Origin: Adiantum capillus-veneris
Lineage: Eukaryota; Streptophyta; Polypodiopsida; Polypodiales; Pteridaceae
Reading direction: 5' to 3'
NCBI GenBank assembly: GCA_014529385.2
Contig: CM043971.1
Span: forward strand, 98,280,985-98,344,984
Length of the DNA: 64,000 nucleotides
Below, piece after piece: positions 22,246 to 32,024 of this stretch. A program made the translations under genes and the position numbers. The notes beneath the pieces were generated by a model that ran no database searches, was not told the origin of the DNA, and saw only the letters and a list, made by a program, of their open reading frames with translations. Each line of letters starts with the position of its first letter. The first letter of the stretch is position 1.

Positions 22246-25200
22246 ATGAATTTGAGATCGGGCAGGAATCTCCGGAATAATCAACCAAAACAAGGGGAAC
22301 CAACAAGTGCCATATCAACCGAGGGAAGTGTAAACCAAAGTTGGGTGCAACCATTAGAGCCGATCTTTGAAGGAAGTGTCTCTGATACTTCTTCGGAGAG
22401 ATCTTACGAGATTTTCACCGAAAACTTGGAACACTTGAACCTGAACAACAGAGAAAATATGGCAGCAGGATCATCAAACCCTTCCGCCTCCATGAAGCTA
22501 TTGTTCATAAAATACCAGTACGACAATGAGCAAGGTGCCAAGATCTACAAAGATGGAATGGACCGCTATTGTGTAAAGATAGAAGAGAGACCTAGTGAGT
22601 TCAAGGACTTAGTGCCTGTGAGCTATAGCGGAGATAGATATCTAGATGACAAGGGTACCATGTACTTGGTAGTCCTAAACCCTAACATTGTGGACAAGTG
22701 GGGATTGATGGGCACCAAAGCCAAAGTAGATGAAGAACTTGAGGAGAAGGCACCAATAATGAACTTCCCTGATGCGAGGTTAAGAAGAGAGAATGAAACT
22801 ACAAGGATCAACACTGATAACATCTATGTGGGGCTATACAAATATAATAATGGGGAGCAAGATCTCTATTATAGATGTGAAGAACCCTACACCGGAGAGT
22901 TGGCAGACAAAAAAAGACTCTATGTCTTTACCTACACAGAGGGATCGGAAGTGAAAACTTCCGCTTACGATAAGTATGGCAGGCAATACTCAACAATGGG
23001 CAAGAAAGAATTAGAAGGATATACATACTTTGGGGGACCACTACATCAGTATTATGTTACTTCTAGCTCACATAGACCAGCACCAACAACTGGAGTGCAA
23101 AACTCTATGACAACAGGAGGACAAAGAACTCAGGTTGCTGACTCTTTCAGTCAACCTTGGGACTCGAAGCTCGGACCAATGGGATCATTACATTCCAGAG
23201 AGTCAATGGAGACGAATCGAGGTAGTGCAGTTCCAATCCCCACCTATACCACTCCAGGTCCAAGGTTTGAAGCGGAACCATCACATTTACCTCCCAGTAG
23301 TAGATTCAGGGCAGAGGAACCGACAAGGGTAACCCATGAAGTCCATGATGCTAGAGAAAGCTTTAGCCGAGACACAGGAGCAATGAGATTGGTAGCAGAT
23401 CATAGACGTATGAGACCATCTCAAGTAGCCAAGTGTATGCCAAAGAAGTATGGTGGTTCAGGAGATCCGTATGCACATGTGTCACTCTTTAAGCAAGTCT
23501 TAAGAGCTGAGCAGATAACAGATTTCCATACACAATACGAGGGATTTGGTCTTACTCTAGAAGGTACTGCATTGACATGGTTTCAACCAATGAACATAGG
23601 GGAATTCCATGACATTGACCATTTGCTAAGAGAGTTTGCTGAGGAATTCTCAAAACGAGGGATTAAGCACAATACGGTCTCACAAATATATGCTTTTAAA
23701 CAGAGAGAACACGAAAAGGTGAAGGAAGCTTCACTTCGCTTCAAACAATACATTGAGAGATGTCCAGTACGAGAACGACCACAAGATGACAGACTATCTG
23801 TTCTCTTTATTGAGGGACTGAGGAACGACACTCTCAAGAAGGACTTGCACTTGAAAGCTTGTACAAGTTTCAAGCAAGTAACGAGAGAGGCATTGTACTT
23901 AGTGGATAACTGTACGGTTTATGGAGAGGTGTCAGCGGATACAGATTTTGCATCCAGTAGCTCCTCCTCCGTAGCGAGCGAGACTACCACTAAAAAGAAT
24001 GTTCAAACAACAACCATGCCAAATGTAGAGCAAATGATAGAAGATGCTCTAAAAAGGATGGCACCATACCAAAAACCATTGCCAAAACCACTGAAATGGT
24101 GTGCGATTGAGCAAAAATGGACAAATCATCCAACAGAGGAGTGTTATTACAACAAAGGGTATGTAAGGGAGCACCAGTATGCACCTCCTGCTCAATTAAC
24201 ACCACCTCAGATACATCCAGTACCTCGATACCCAACGGGAAATGTACCGGGACCTATGGGGATAGAAAGACCGCAACCGGTATTGGGACAACAACCACCT
24301 TTACCAGGAGCAAGACCACTGGGCATTAGATATGCACCAACCTTAGAGAATCAGGAAGAACAAGCCTTAGTGCCTGTTCAAGCCTATTACGAAGAATCGG
24401 GTGCACACATGTCTCCGACAGTGTATTACCCACCAGAAGAACCAAAACAACCAGAACCATGGGGCATGATGGGGAATGTTGGAACACCAACAGTTACAAG
24501 TGCTTCTGATGAAGAGAGATACAATATGGACGCAAGAACCTTGATGTTCATAGCTCATGGAGGGTTAGCAGGACAGAGACCATCCTATCCACAAAGGACG
24601 AATCAAATGGGACCAAGACCAGCACTAGGACCATGTTACAAGTGTGGAGGTGACCATCTGATGAATGTTTGCCCACATACGGAAATCATTAGAATAAACG
24701 CTTATTGCACTGAGTGTGGGGTTACTCACTTCATTGAGGATTGTTCAAAGAATCCAAACAAAGTGCAGAAGACGACATTGAATATGTTAGAAACTATTCC
24801 TACCAGCAGTGGGTCTGAAAATGAAACTCTGATACCAACGCAAGTTCTTACTAGAGCTCAAGCTAAGAAAACCACTAGAGAACCTGAGAATGGAAAGTTA
24901 GCGACTGAAGTGGTTAGTCAAGGACCGCGGAGTCAAAGAAACACATGGAAAGCTAGAAAAGCACGCATGAGGTTGAGAAAAGAACGTGAAGACGCTATTC
25001 TAGCTGAAGAACTAAAGCAAACTAAAGCTAGATTAGAAAAACTTGAGAGTCAAAACGGGAAACGAGAGATGAGCCCGGAAAGAACGAAACAAAAGAGTAT
25101 CAAAGAAACAACGAGCTTAAGCTCAGGGGGATCAGTGCTAGTCGACAAAGTACACGAACCATTGGACGCACTGATGAGAGCTTACGAAGCTAGGTTAAAG

Positions 25201-25737
25201 AACAACCAAACACAAGAACAGAGGTGGATGACATACCCAAACGCGGAATTGGAAAAGCAAAGACTTGAAATGTGCCAGAGAATGATCGAGACTGCACAAG
25301 CCTTATTAGAACCACCAAAAGAAACAATGAATTGTGGAAAGGAAAACCCAATTCAGCAAGAGACTATCGTTTCACGGGTAGCTGAAAAGACTCCCAGTGC
25401 ACAAAAGCCTGAAAATACACAAAAGGATGATCGCATAGTATTGAACACAACCGATCAGGAGATAGAGAGTTTTCATCCAGTCATACAGAGGAGTTACGGA
25501 AAAGATGAGGATTACAATGAATTTTGGAAACAAGTGAGAGAGGCAAACTTTGCAAACGAACTAAGTTGCCAAGCTAATCAGACAAATTGGGAAAAGGACA
25601 TTAGGAATCCTCCCATAGTGGAATTTGAGGCAGGATCTCAAGTAGACTTGGATCTGCAATCTTACTGGGGAGATGGGGGCTATGGAGAGCAAACCTCATT
25701 CACTGAAAACCTTACCTTCATACTTAGGAGAGTATGA
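22246..25737 (+). CDS. gag: Gag polyprotein of element B
   Basis: An open frame of 1163 codons, long for a Gypsy gag. The first ATG (MNLRSGRN) is at 22246 and its position is supported by the same start in A. Residues about 80-260 form a region conserved in A and partly D, of unknown function. Residues about 385-560 hold the gag core (QYEGFGLTLEGTALTWFQP, DDRLSVLFIEGLRNDTLKK). Near 618 lies WCAIEQKWTNHPTEEC. CCHC-type knuckles CYKCGGDHLMNVC and CTECGVTHFIEDC start near 798 and 820. The C-terminal third is charged and partly helical. It ends inside the start of pol. The expected role is packaging element RNA in cytoplasmic particles. Confidence 0.92.
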   Translation: MNLRSGRNLRNNQPKQGEPTSAISTEGSVNQSWVQPLEPIFEGSVSDTSSERSYEIFTENLEHLNLNNRENMAAGSSNPSASMKLLFIKYQYDNEQGAKIYKDGMDRYCVKIEERPSEFKDLVPVSYSGDRYLDDKGTMYLVVLNPNIVDKWGLMGTKAKVDEELEEKAPIMNFPDARLRRENETTRINTDNIYVGLYKYNNGEQDLYYRCEEPYTGELADKKRLYVFTYTEGSEVKTSAYDKYGRQYSTMGKKELEGYTYFGGPLHQYYVTSSSHRPAPTTGVQNSMTTGGQRTQVADSFSQPWDSKLGPMGSLHSRESMETNRGSAVPIPTYTTPGPRFEAEPSHLPPSSRFRAEEPTRVTHEVHDARESFSRDTGAMRLVADHRRMRPSQVAKCMPKKYGGSGDPYAHVSLFKQVLRAEQITDFHTQYEGFGLTLEGTALTWFQPMNIGEFHDIDHLLREFAEEFSKRGIKHNTVSQIYAFKQREHEKVKEASLRFKQYIERCPVRERPQDDRLSVLFIEGLRNDTLKKDLHLKACTSFKQVTREALYLVDNCTVYGEVSADTDFASSSSSSVASETTTKKNVQTTTMPNVEQMIEDALKRMAPYQKPLPKPLKWCAIEQKWTNHPTEECYYNKGYVREHQYAPPAQLTPPQIHPVPRYPTGNVPGPMGIERPQPVLGQQPPLPGARPLGIRYAPTLENQEEQALVPVQAYYEESGAHMSPTVYYPPEEPKQPEPWGMMGNVGTPTVTSASDEERYNMDARTLMFIAHGGLAGQRPSYPQRTNQMGPRPALGPCYKCGGDHLMNVCPHTEIIRINAYCTECGVTHFIEDCSKNPNKVQKTTLNMLETIPTSSGSENETLIPTQVLTRAQAKKTTREPENGKLATEVVSQGPRSQRNTWKARKARMRLRKEREDAILAEELKQTKARLEKLESQNGKREMSPERTKQKSIKETTSLSSGGSVLVDKVHEPLDALMRAYEARLKNNQTQEQRWMTYPNAELEKQRLEMCQRMIETAQALLEPPKETMNCGKENPIQQETIVSRVAEKTPSAQKPENTQKDDRIVLNTTDQEIESFHPVIQRSYGKDEDYNEFWKQVREANFANELSCQANQTNWEKDIRNPPIVEFEAGSQVDLDLQSYWGDGGYGEQTSFTENLTFILRRV

Positions 25738-28700
25738 AGCAAAATCCGAGATTAGAGCACTTCCCTCACGAAAAATCTCATCAGAAAAAGTCATGGACTC
25801 GCAAGGATTGATAGAGATTTTGTCAACACCAGTGACATGCACTATCACTCTAGCTGAGCTTTTGAGGCTAAGACCACATATGTGGACCACTGTAGGAAAA
25901 TGCTTGGAGAAATTCGGGATAAAAGATCCAACATCGAGATTGCAAGAGAGCATAGAGGAGCTGAGCAAACCACAAAAGAACGCTAAGCCTGTACCCTTAA
26001 ACAAGGTCGGAGAGTATTGCGAAGGTGAAGAGGGGAATACAACCTTACCAATTGAATTCCAAGGAGTGAAGACGATGGCAATACTAGACAGCGGAGCAGG
26101 GGTAGCCATTGCTACAAAAGAAATCTGGAAAAAATGGGGGAAACCAGCAATAAGGAAGACTAGGTTGAAACTCCAATTAGCAGATGGACACATGGAGAAA
26201 CCTATGGGGTTATTAGAGAAAGTTGTAGTGACTTCTTGCGGCATTGAATACGAACATACTTTTGCTATTGTCGATTTTGCCAAGGAGAATAACTATGATA
26301 TCATATTGGGAAGACCATTCATGAGACAGTTGAAAATGGTCCAAGATTGGGGCTACGATCACATATACTTGAGAAAGATGGAAACCACTACACGTGTGAA
26401 CCTGAAAGACCATAGCTACAAAGATGTGAACCGAACACCGGTGGAGGAGTTTGATTCAGCTACTTTGGCGGGATCCGAATTTCCAGCTTGGTTAGGTAAA
26501 CCCAAGGAGTTATGGATGTGTGGAGCTTCGAAATGTGGAAGTCTGAAACGAGAAGAATGTGTTTTAGAAAGGGCTATCGAAGACGAAACTTATGTAGGAG
26601 AACCCTTTCCAGAGGACACGTTTGAACCATTAGAATGGACACACATTCTAGCAACTCTAGATGTTTGTGCAATTCCGGATGGTCCCACAACGAAATTTTG
26701 CGACAAGGACGGGTACGACGTGGTTCCATATTTCATGTTGAGAACTATACTCGAAAAAGAAACTGAAAAGAACGATACACTGGAAAAGGAAGATGAAGAA
26801 GAGGTGTTTCACGACATTCCCAATCATCCAGAGTGGGGAAATGAAGCAGACAACGAGTCAACGGACAATTCAAGCGGAAACGAAGAAACTATAATGGATG
26901 TCCGATTTTATGATTTTCCGAACCAAACTAAACAACGCCAGAAACACTATAGAGCAAAGAAAAAAACAAAAGGGGTTAGAACCAATCCGATGCCTAGAAT
27001 AAGAGGAAAAAATCAATTCCTAATGCTAGTAAAGGCTGAAGATTGTGTTAAGGATAATATTTCTGGAAGAATGAGAGGCAGTGATCAAAAGAGCTTACGA
27101 AAAGACAAAAGAGGCTCAAGGAATCAAGTTCAAAAGAATGGAACGAAAACTGAAACAGAAAAATCAGAAAAGAACAAGCGCAACAGAGAATACACGGAGT
27201 CCAAGTTAGAACGTAGAAACAAGTACAGAGAGCTCAAGAAAACTCTGAAGGAAGTTTGGACGACAGAAATTGTGAGTGATCGAGGCACACATTTTATAAA
27301 TGAAGTGATAAAGATCCTCCTAGATGAATTCATGGTAATCCATAGGAAATCAGCCCCGTATCATCCACAAGCAAACGGACAAGCTGAAGCAACAAACAAA
27401 ACCATATGCACGGTCCTTACGAAGATTGTATCTGAGTCGAGAACTGACTGGGACCAGAAGTTGCATTCAACATTATGGGCATATAGGGTAGCATATAAAA
27501 CATCAATAGGAACGACCCCATATAACATGGTTTTTGGGCTAAATGCTATCTTACCAATAGAATTCTTGATTTCAACCTTAAGGGTGGCTAAGGATCTAGA
27601 GTGGATAGGGCACGAGCTCTCTGATAGAATAGATGACCTGGAAAAGCTAGATGAGCTTCGCCTAAAAGCAGTAGCTTCCATCTACGCTCAAAAAAGGCGA
27701 CAAAAGGAATTTTTTGATAAGCATGTGCGGACTAAAGAGTTTAAAGTTGGGGACTATGTCCTAGTTTACACTCTGAAACAACATGCTAAGAAGCTTAAAA
27801 AGCGAGGGATGGGACCTCTGGTGATTAAAGATCCATCACCAAGTGGAGCCGTCAAGCTTGCTACATTAGACGGAGAAGAAATGCCCAATTGGATTAGTGG
27901 ATGCAGAGTGAAAAAGTATCTGTTGCCGCTAACACAAGACATGCTTCTCAAAATACATCAAGAAAAGCTGCGTGTCCAAAAAAAGAAAAAGATTGTAGAG
28001 GAAGCGCAAGCTGAGGCGAAGGAAAGAATGGAGAAAAGAAGACTACTGCGTCAGAAACAGCGCAATGAAGGAGCAATACGAATGAACGCAGTTAGTATAA
28101 CAGAAATGGGGAATGACAAAGAAGAACCCATCATTGAATGCAAAGTAGGAACCAACCAAATTAAAGCCAGAGCACTATTGGATTCAGGAGCTCAAGCTAA
28201 CCTACTTTCACTTAGTTTGTATAGACAATTGACAAATGACACGAAATTACAAACTGCCAAGCAAGAGTTAAAAAGTTACTCTGAGAACTCAATCAAAACT
28301 GTCGGATGCACAGTTTTACATATACAGATTAACCAGTATGTGTATCCTCATATGTTTTACGTGGTTGAAGACCAAGCTACACAACATCCATTATTGCTAG
28401 GACAACCATGGCAGAAGCAATACAATGCAATGATTGACTGGAGTTCTAAATCAGTGCTTATCAAATACGAAGGTGAAAGTCAATCAGTTAAGTTCACCAA
28501 AGGAGAAGAGCCAACTCCAAAGGACGAATCCAAAGACAAAGATAAACAACAACCAGAGAAAAAGAAGAAGCAATGGCAACCAAAAGTTTCTATACAACCG
28601 GATTACTCTTCGACGAGGAATTCTCAACAGTGGATAAGGAAGACAAGCAATAATATAACAGCTCAACCTTGGAAAAAAACGGAGTCAAAGTTGGTATGGA

Positions 28701-29209
28701 GACCAAAAAAGGTTGTGCCAGAGAACACAAAGGTGGAAAACAGAGTCTTCAATACCAGACAACAGAGTGATTCCAAACAATCAAGGACAGTGAAACAGAT
28801 CTGGATTCCAAAGAAGTTCATGACAGCACAAAGCTATAGCAAGCAAATTTGGATCCCAAAGATTTGTAAACAGGAACTCCCTTCAATACAATCAATGGAA
28901 ACTCCTAGGTATTTCAAGGCGAGGAAATCAACACACAGAACAAAGCAGGTTTGGGTCGCAAAGAGTTTGTGGCAAGCACAAGCAAAGCGGAAGCAGATTT
29001 GGATTGTGAACAAAGACAACAAGGTAACGAAGAATCCATCTACTGATTCTACTACCGAAGTGCCAAAACCAACCCAAAACCCGACCACCAATCCTTCAAT
29101 CAAACAAAGAGCAGCTTTATTGGAAAGAATGTTGTATCGTCGCTCTACAATTGCATTGGGAACTTATGACCAAAACAACTACAATGCTTCACCCACAGAC
29201 ACTTCATAG
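25673..29209 (+). CDS. pol: Pol-derived polyprotein of element B: protease, partial integrase, second protease-like domain, W-x-P-K tail
   Basis: 1178 open codons, overlapping gag by 65 bases in the +1 frame. Residues about 135-235 are a retropepsin (ILDSGAGVAIATKE, IILGRPFM). A Lys/Arg-rich linker at about 420-525 replaces RT, RNase H, the HHCC module and the first integrase Asp. Residues about 530-600 hold the rest of the core (IVSDRGTHF, HPQANGQAEATNK, with the second Asp and Glu intact). The integrase C terminus (KRGMGPLVIKD) is near 705. Residues about 820-930 form a second retropepsin-like domain (ARALLDSGAQANLLS, LLLGQPW). Residues about 965-1115 are a basic tail with QIWIPK-type repeats. 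The frame survived the deletion, hinting at selection or at recent loss. It cannot reverse-transcribe by itself. Confidence 0.93.
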   Translation: MGAMESKPHSLKTLPSYLGEYEAKSEIRALPSRKISSEKVMDSQGLIEILSTPVTCTITLAELLRLRPHMWTTVGKCLEKFGIKDPTSRLQESIEELSKPQKNAKPVPLNKVGEYCEGEEGNTTLPIEFQGVKTMAILDSGAGVAIATKEIWKKWGKPAIRKTRLKLQLADGHMEKPMGLLEKVVVTSCGIEYEHTFAIVDFAKENNYDIILGRPFMRQLKMVQDWGYDHIYLRKMETTTRVNLKDHSYKDVNRTPVEEFDSATLAGSEFPAWLGKPKELWMCGASKCGSLKREECVLERAIEDETYVGEPFPEDTFEPLEWTHILATLDVCAIPDGPTTKFCDKDGYDVVPYFMLRTILEKETEKNDTLEKEDEEEVFHDIPNHPEWGNEADNESTDNSSGNEETIMDVRFYDFPNQTKQRQKHYRAKKKTKGVRTNPMPRIRGKNQFLMLVKAEDCVKDNISGRMRGSDQKSLRKDKRGSRNQVQKNGTKTETEKSEKNKRNREYTESKLERRNKYRELKKTLKEVWTTEIVSDRGTHFINEVIKILLDEFMVIHRKSAPYHPQANGQAEATNKTICTVLTKIVSESRTDWDQKLHSTLWAYRVAYKTSIGTTPYNMVFGLNAILPIEFLISTLRVAKDLEWIGHELSDRIDDLEKLDELRLKAVASIYAQKRRQKEFFDKHVRTKEFKVGDYVLVYTLKQHAKKLKKRGMGPLVIKDPSPSGAVKLATLDGEEMPNWISGCRVKKYLLPLTQDMLLKIHQEKLRVQKKKKIVEEAQAEAKERMEKRRLLRQKQRNEGAIRMNAVSITEMGNDKEEPIIECKVGTNQIKARALLDSGAQANLLSLSLYRQLTNDTKLQTAKQELKSYSENSIKTVGCTVLHIQINQYVYPHMFYVVEDQATQHPLLLGQPWQKQYNAMIDWSSKSVLIKYEGESQSVKFTKGEEPTPKDESKDKDKQQPEKKKKQWQPKVSIQPDYSSTRNSQQWIRKTSNNITAQPWKKTESKLVWRPKKVVPENTKVENRVFNTRQQSDSKQSRTVKQIWIPKKFMTAQSYSKQIWIPKICKQELPSIQSMETPRYFKARKSTHRTKQVWVAKSLWQAQAKRKQIWIVNKDNKVTKNPSTDSTTEVPKPTQNPTTNPSIKQRAALLERMLYRRSTIALGTYDQNNYNASPTDTS

Positions 29210-29218
29210 TCGTCCGGG

Positions 29219-29248
29219 AGGACTCAGACTAGGAGGGGGGGAGGTATA
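29219..29248 (+). other. Internal polypurine tract after pol of element B
   Basis: Ten bases after the pol stop (29207-29209) the sequence reads gactaggagggggggaggtatacag. Element A has the same arrangement at 37050-37078 (gggaaggggggagtaatacag). In D the purine tract at this place abuts the 3' LTR. Here a 6-kb module follows instead. It may be a relic of an ancestral 3' end or an active central tract. Confidence 0.6.
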
Positions 29249-30465
29249 CAGGAGCTACAAAGCAGCTACAAGCGGAAAAAACAAAGAAAAACAAAAATTA
29301 TATTACAAGGGCAGTGTCTTACATGATTTTGTAATTTTTTATGTTTGATTGCGGATATTGATAATATTTATGCCCTTATATACCTTGTTTTGCAACAAGA
29401 AGAGATCAAATGATGAATTTGGGTCTCTAGATGTGTAAATATCACTAAATAAGAGTGTTTTTGGAGCTAAAAAGTGGAAAAAAGTGGTAATCCAAGTCCA
29501 AAAATCACAAAGAAGTGTATATTCATATACACAGGGTTACCAGCTATTTATCGTGTATGTTTGGAATTTTTTGGCTTCAATTTGCTATTTTCCTTTATTT
29601 TTTATGATTTTCTTAATAAAAATAAAAGAAAAATAAAAAAGCAGGTGAAATGAGATCGAAAAAAAAGAAAAGAATAGACGGTGATGGTCCTAATGACAAG
29701 GGTAACCCAGGATAAAAATTGGGTACAATTCTGAAAAAGTTGCGGAAAGCCCGAAATGACAGAATTTTGGCAAAGTGGACAGGTTTCTCAGAAACAGGTC
29801 AAACGGAGTCCAAATTGAGAAATTTCAAATCCTAAAGTGCATTTCATGACGAGATAGGAGCACATGTCAAATTTGGTAACAAGTGATCCGGGAAGCCCGA
29901 AGTTAAGTATTTTTCACTTCACTTTCAAGTTCATTTCCACTATTACCTTCTTGGAGAGAGCAAAGAGCACACAGGAGCATCCGACCTTCTACCGCCTTCT
30001 ACGACTGCTACGAGAGCTCAGAGGACACCAGACATGAGAGGTAGACTCATTGCCATAAGCTTTTGATGCTTATTGTTAACTTTTGTCGCGAAAACTCACC
30101 AAAACCAAGAAACAAGAGCAGACGGGGAATGGGGAAGAACGCTAGGTAGGGGCACAACCGCCTAACTAAACCTTGCAAGAACTTAGAGGTGGGTTACCCT
30201 AGTATAGGAGATGAGTTTCTAGCACTCAAAGCTCGAGAAAGAACGACTGGAAAAACCCTAGGTCAACAGAGCCTGCAAGAGGCAAACAGAAAAAAGTTGT
30301 CGGAACGACACAAAACTTCTCAGGAAGCCTAACAACATCGAGGGCAATGCAACCATGGAGTATCTCCGGGTTTGGATCACCAAAAGTAGGTCGGAACAAC
30401 CGATTCGGCTGCGGACACACAAAGCGTCATTTTGGCATAACGGCTGAAATTGACGACCGAATGAG

Positions 30466-30560
30466 ATGAAACTTCACGAGCAGTTTCAACTATACATGGA
30501 TGACTTATGTTTGCAAGCAAAACCCAAAAGAAAGCTGATTCACTTACCGATGGTGAAAAA
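30466..30560 (+). pseudogene. Possible reverse transcriptase scrap with YMDD
   Basis: The frame reads EQFQLYMDDLCLQAKPKRKLIH. Element A's RT reads EMYMDDLCVHYQLRNEHIKH at its catalytic box. Identity over YMDDLC and the spacing of I-H after it suggest a relic of the RT missing from B, but the match is short. Confidence 0.4.
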
Positions 30561-30847
30561 GACGCTTTCGGGCAACCAAATGGATAAAGACAGAGAACGG
30601 GGAGCCAAAGTCAAGTCCAACCAACTGGATGGCTTCACAACATATCCAATGAGCTGGAAAAGCAACTCTCAAGAAGAAAAGTTGAAGAAATTCAACTCCA
30701 AGGCAAAAAGACGACTTCGGAGACTGAAATGCCTATAAGGGGGCTTTTTAGCTAAACTGATGACTTTTTAAGTTGAAAACTAGTTAGCAGGGCTTAGGGC
30801 ACTAGCACAAAGCATTCTTTGCACAAAAAGACCAACATTTCAAGAAA

Positions 30848-31858
30848 AGACATCATACGCGTATGATGTCTCACAACATGAATTTCACATCCATTTCAAC
30901 CTTTGAGTGCATAGCCTCATTCCATATGTTAATCACATCCTATGAACCAAGTATCATGAGAATTGGAGTTAGAAAACCCAAGGAAAACCAAAAAGACGCA
31001 AAGTAGGCCATAAAATTGATTTTTGGTCCTAATTTTGTCAAAATAACTCCAAACTCATTGAAACTTTGTAGGATTGTTGATTAACACATCTACAAGCTAT
31101 CTGGAACCAAAAAGCACCATTTTGACACAAAAGACATCATACGCGTATGATGTCTATTTGCACTTACAGAGCAAAAAATGCTCATTTGTCATCATACATC
31201 CATTATATATATCTAATACATGCTACATATGAAGTTTGGAACCATTTGGTCAGGTGGATCACCCCATTAGCCCAATTAAGAGAAAATCCTTCATACAAAG
31301 CCTATTTTTGTCCCAAATCCAACTTATTCAAGTCCAAACCAAGATTTGAGTATAAACAGTCCTTCACTAGCACATGGAGAGTCCACAGAACCAATCCCAT
31401 GAAAAATTGATGAAAAAGACATCATACGCGTATGATGTCTCCAGAGCCATTTTTAGTCCAAATTCTATCCAAACTTGATAAATCCACTGAATAAGCCTAT
31501 CTAAAGCCAAAACCAAGCTTATAGAGAAAATTGGTCCAAAAATACACTAAAAGACATCATACGCGTATGATGTCTCACTATGTGATTTTGGCACCTCAGG
31601 GCTTCAACCACCAAACAGAAGTGTTCTACATGCCATTTGAAAGTAATCCACCAAGTTTTACCCAATTTGGATCATAAAATCCAATTCCCTTTCAAAATTT
31701 TGCCAAGAGCCTGAACCGGACTAAACTGGCCAAAACTTGACCAAATGGTATCCAAACTCAAATCCAAGCATATGATACTCATGTATACACTATCAGCTAC
31801 AAGCACAACCAATATGAAGTCATTCTGACACAAAAGACATCATACGCGTATGATGTCT
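30848..31858. repeat. Element B spacer palindrome array (five copies)
   Basis: Perfect 24-bp palindromes at 30848-30871, 31132-31155, 31417-31440, 31552-31575 and 31835-31858, all with core ACATCATACGCGTATGATGT. Start-to-start spacings are 284, 285, 135 and 283. Around 80 bases upstream of each copy look alike (a ccaaactc-like word, then aacca, then gacacaaa before the palindrome), so this is a diverged tandem array. Confidence 0.96.
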
Positions 31859-32024
31859 CAAGCATGTTTTTGAGCCCAGTTTGCATATTTTTTCACCTAC
31901 ATTGCATCCTTAGGCCCTGAATAGCTCATGTTTCAATTTTCAAGTCATTTGAATAGTTAAAAGCTTCATTTTGGCTTTCAGTACTAAAAAGACGTTAACT
32001 TCTGTGATTGGAGTTACAGGATCC

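Larger units (their letters stand above)
29249..32024 (+). other. Spacer between pol and accessory ORF of element B
   Basis: About 2.8 kb without a long coding frame. A TATA-like word (cttatatacc) lies near 29373. From 30848 it carries five palindromes. A short RT-like scrap lies near 30466-30560. The spacer resembles the 5' leader in carrying the same palindromes at the same spacing. Confidence 0.7.

Noticed and set aside
25696-26283. Minus-strand 195-codon frame opposite element B pol
   Set aside because: Antisense to the protease region; it has no motifs and the plus strand is clearly coding.
21357-31858. CRISPR-like array formed by the regularly spaced 24-bp palindromes
   Set aside because: Spacings of about 125-290 bp are far too long, the context is a plant retrotransposon, and there are no cas genes.
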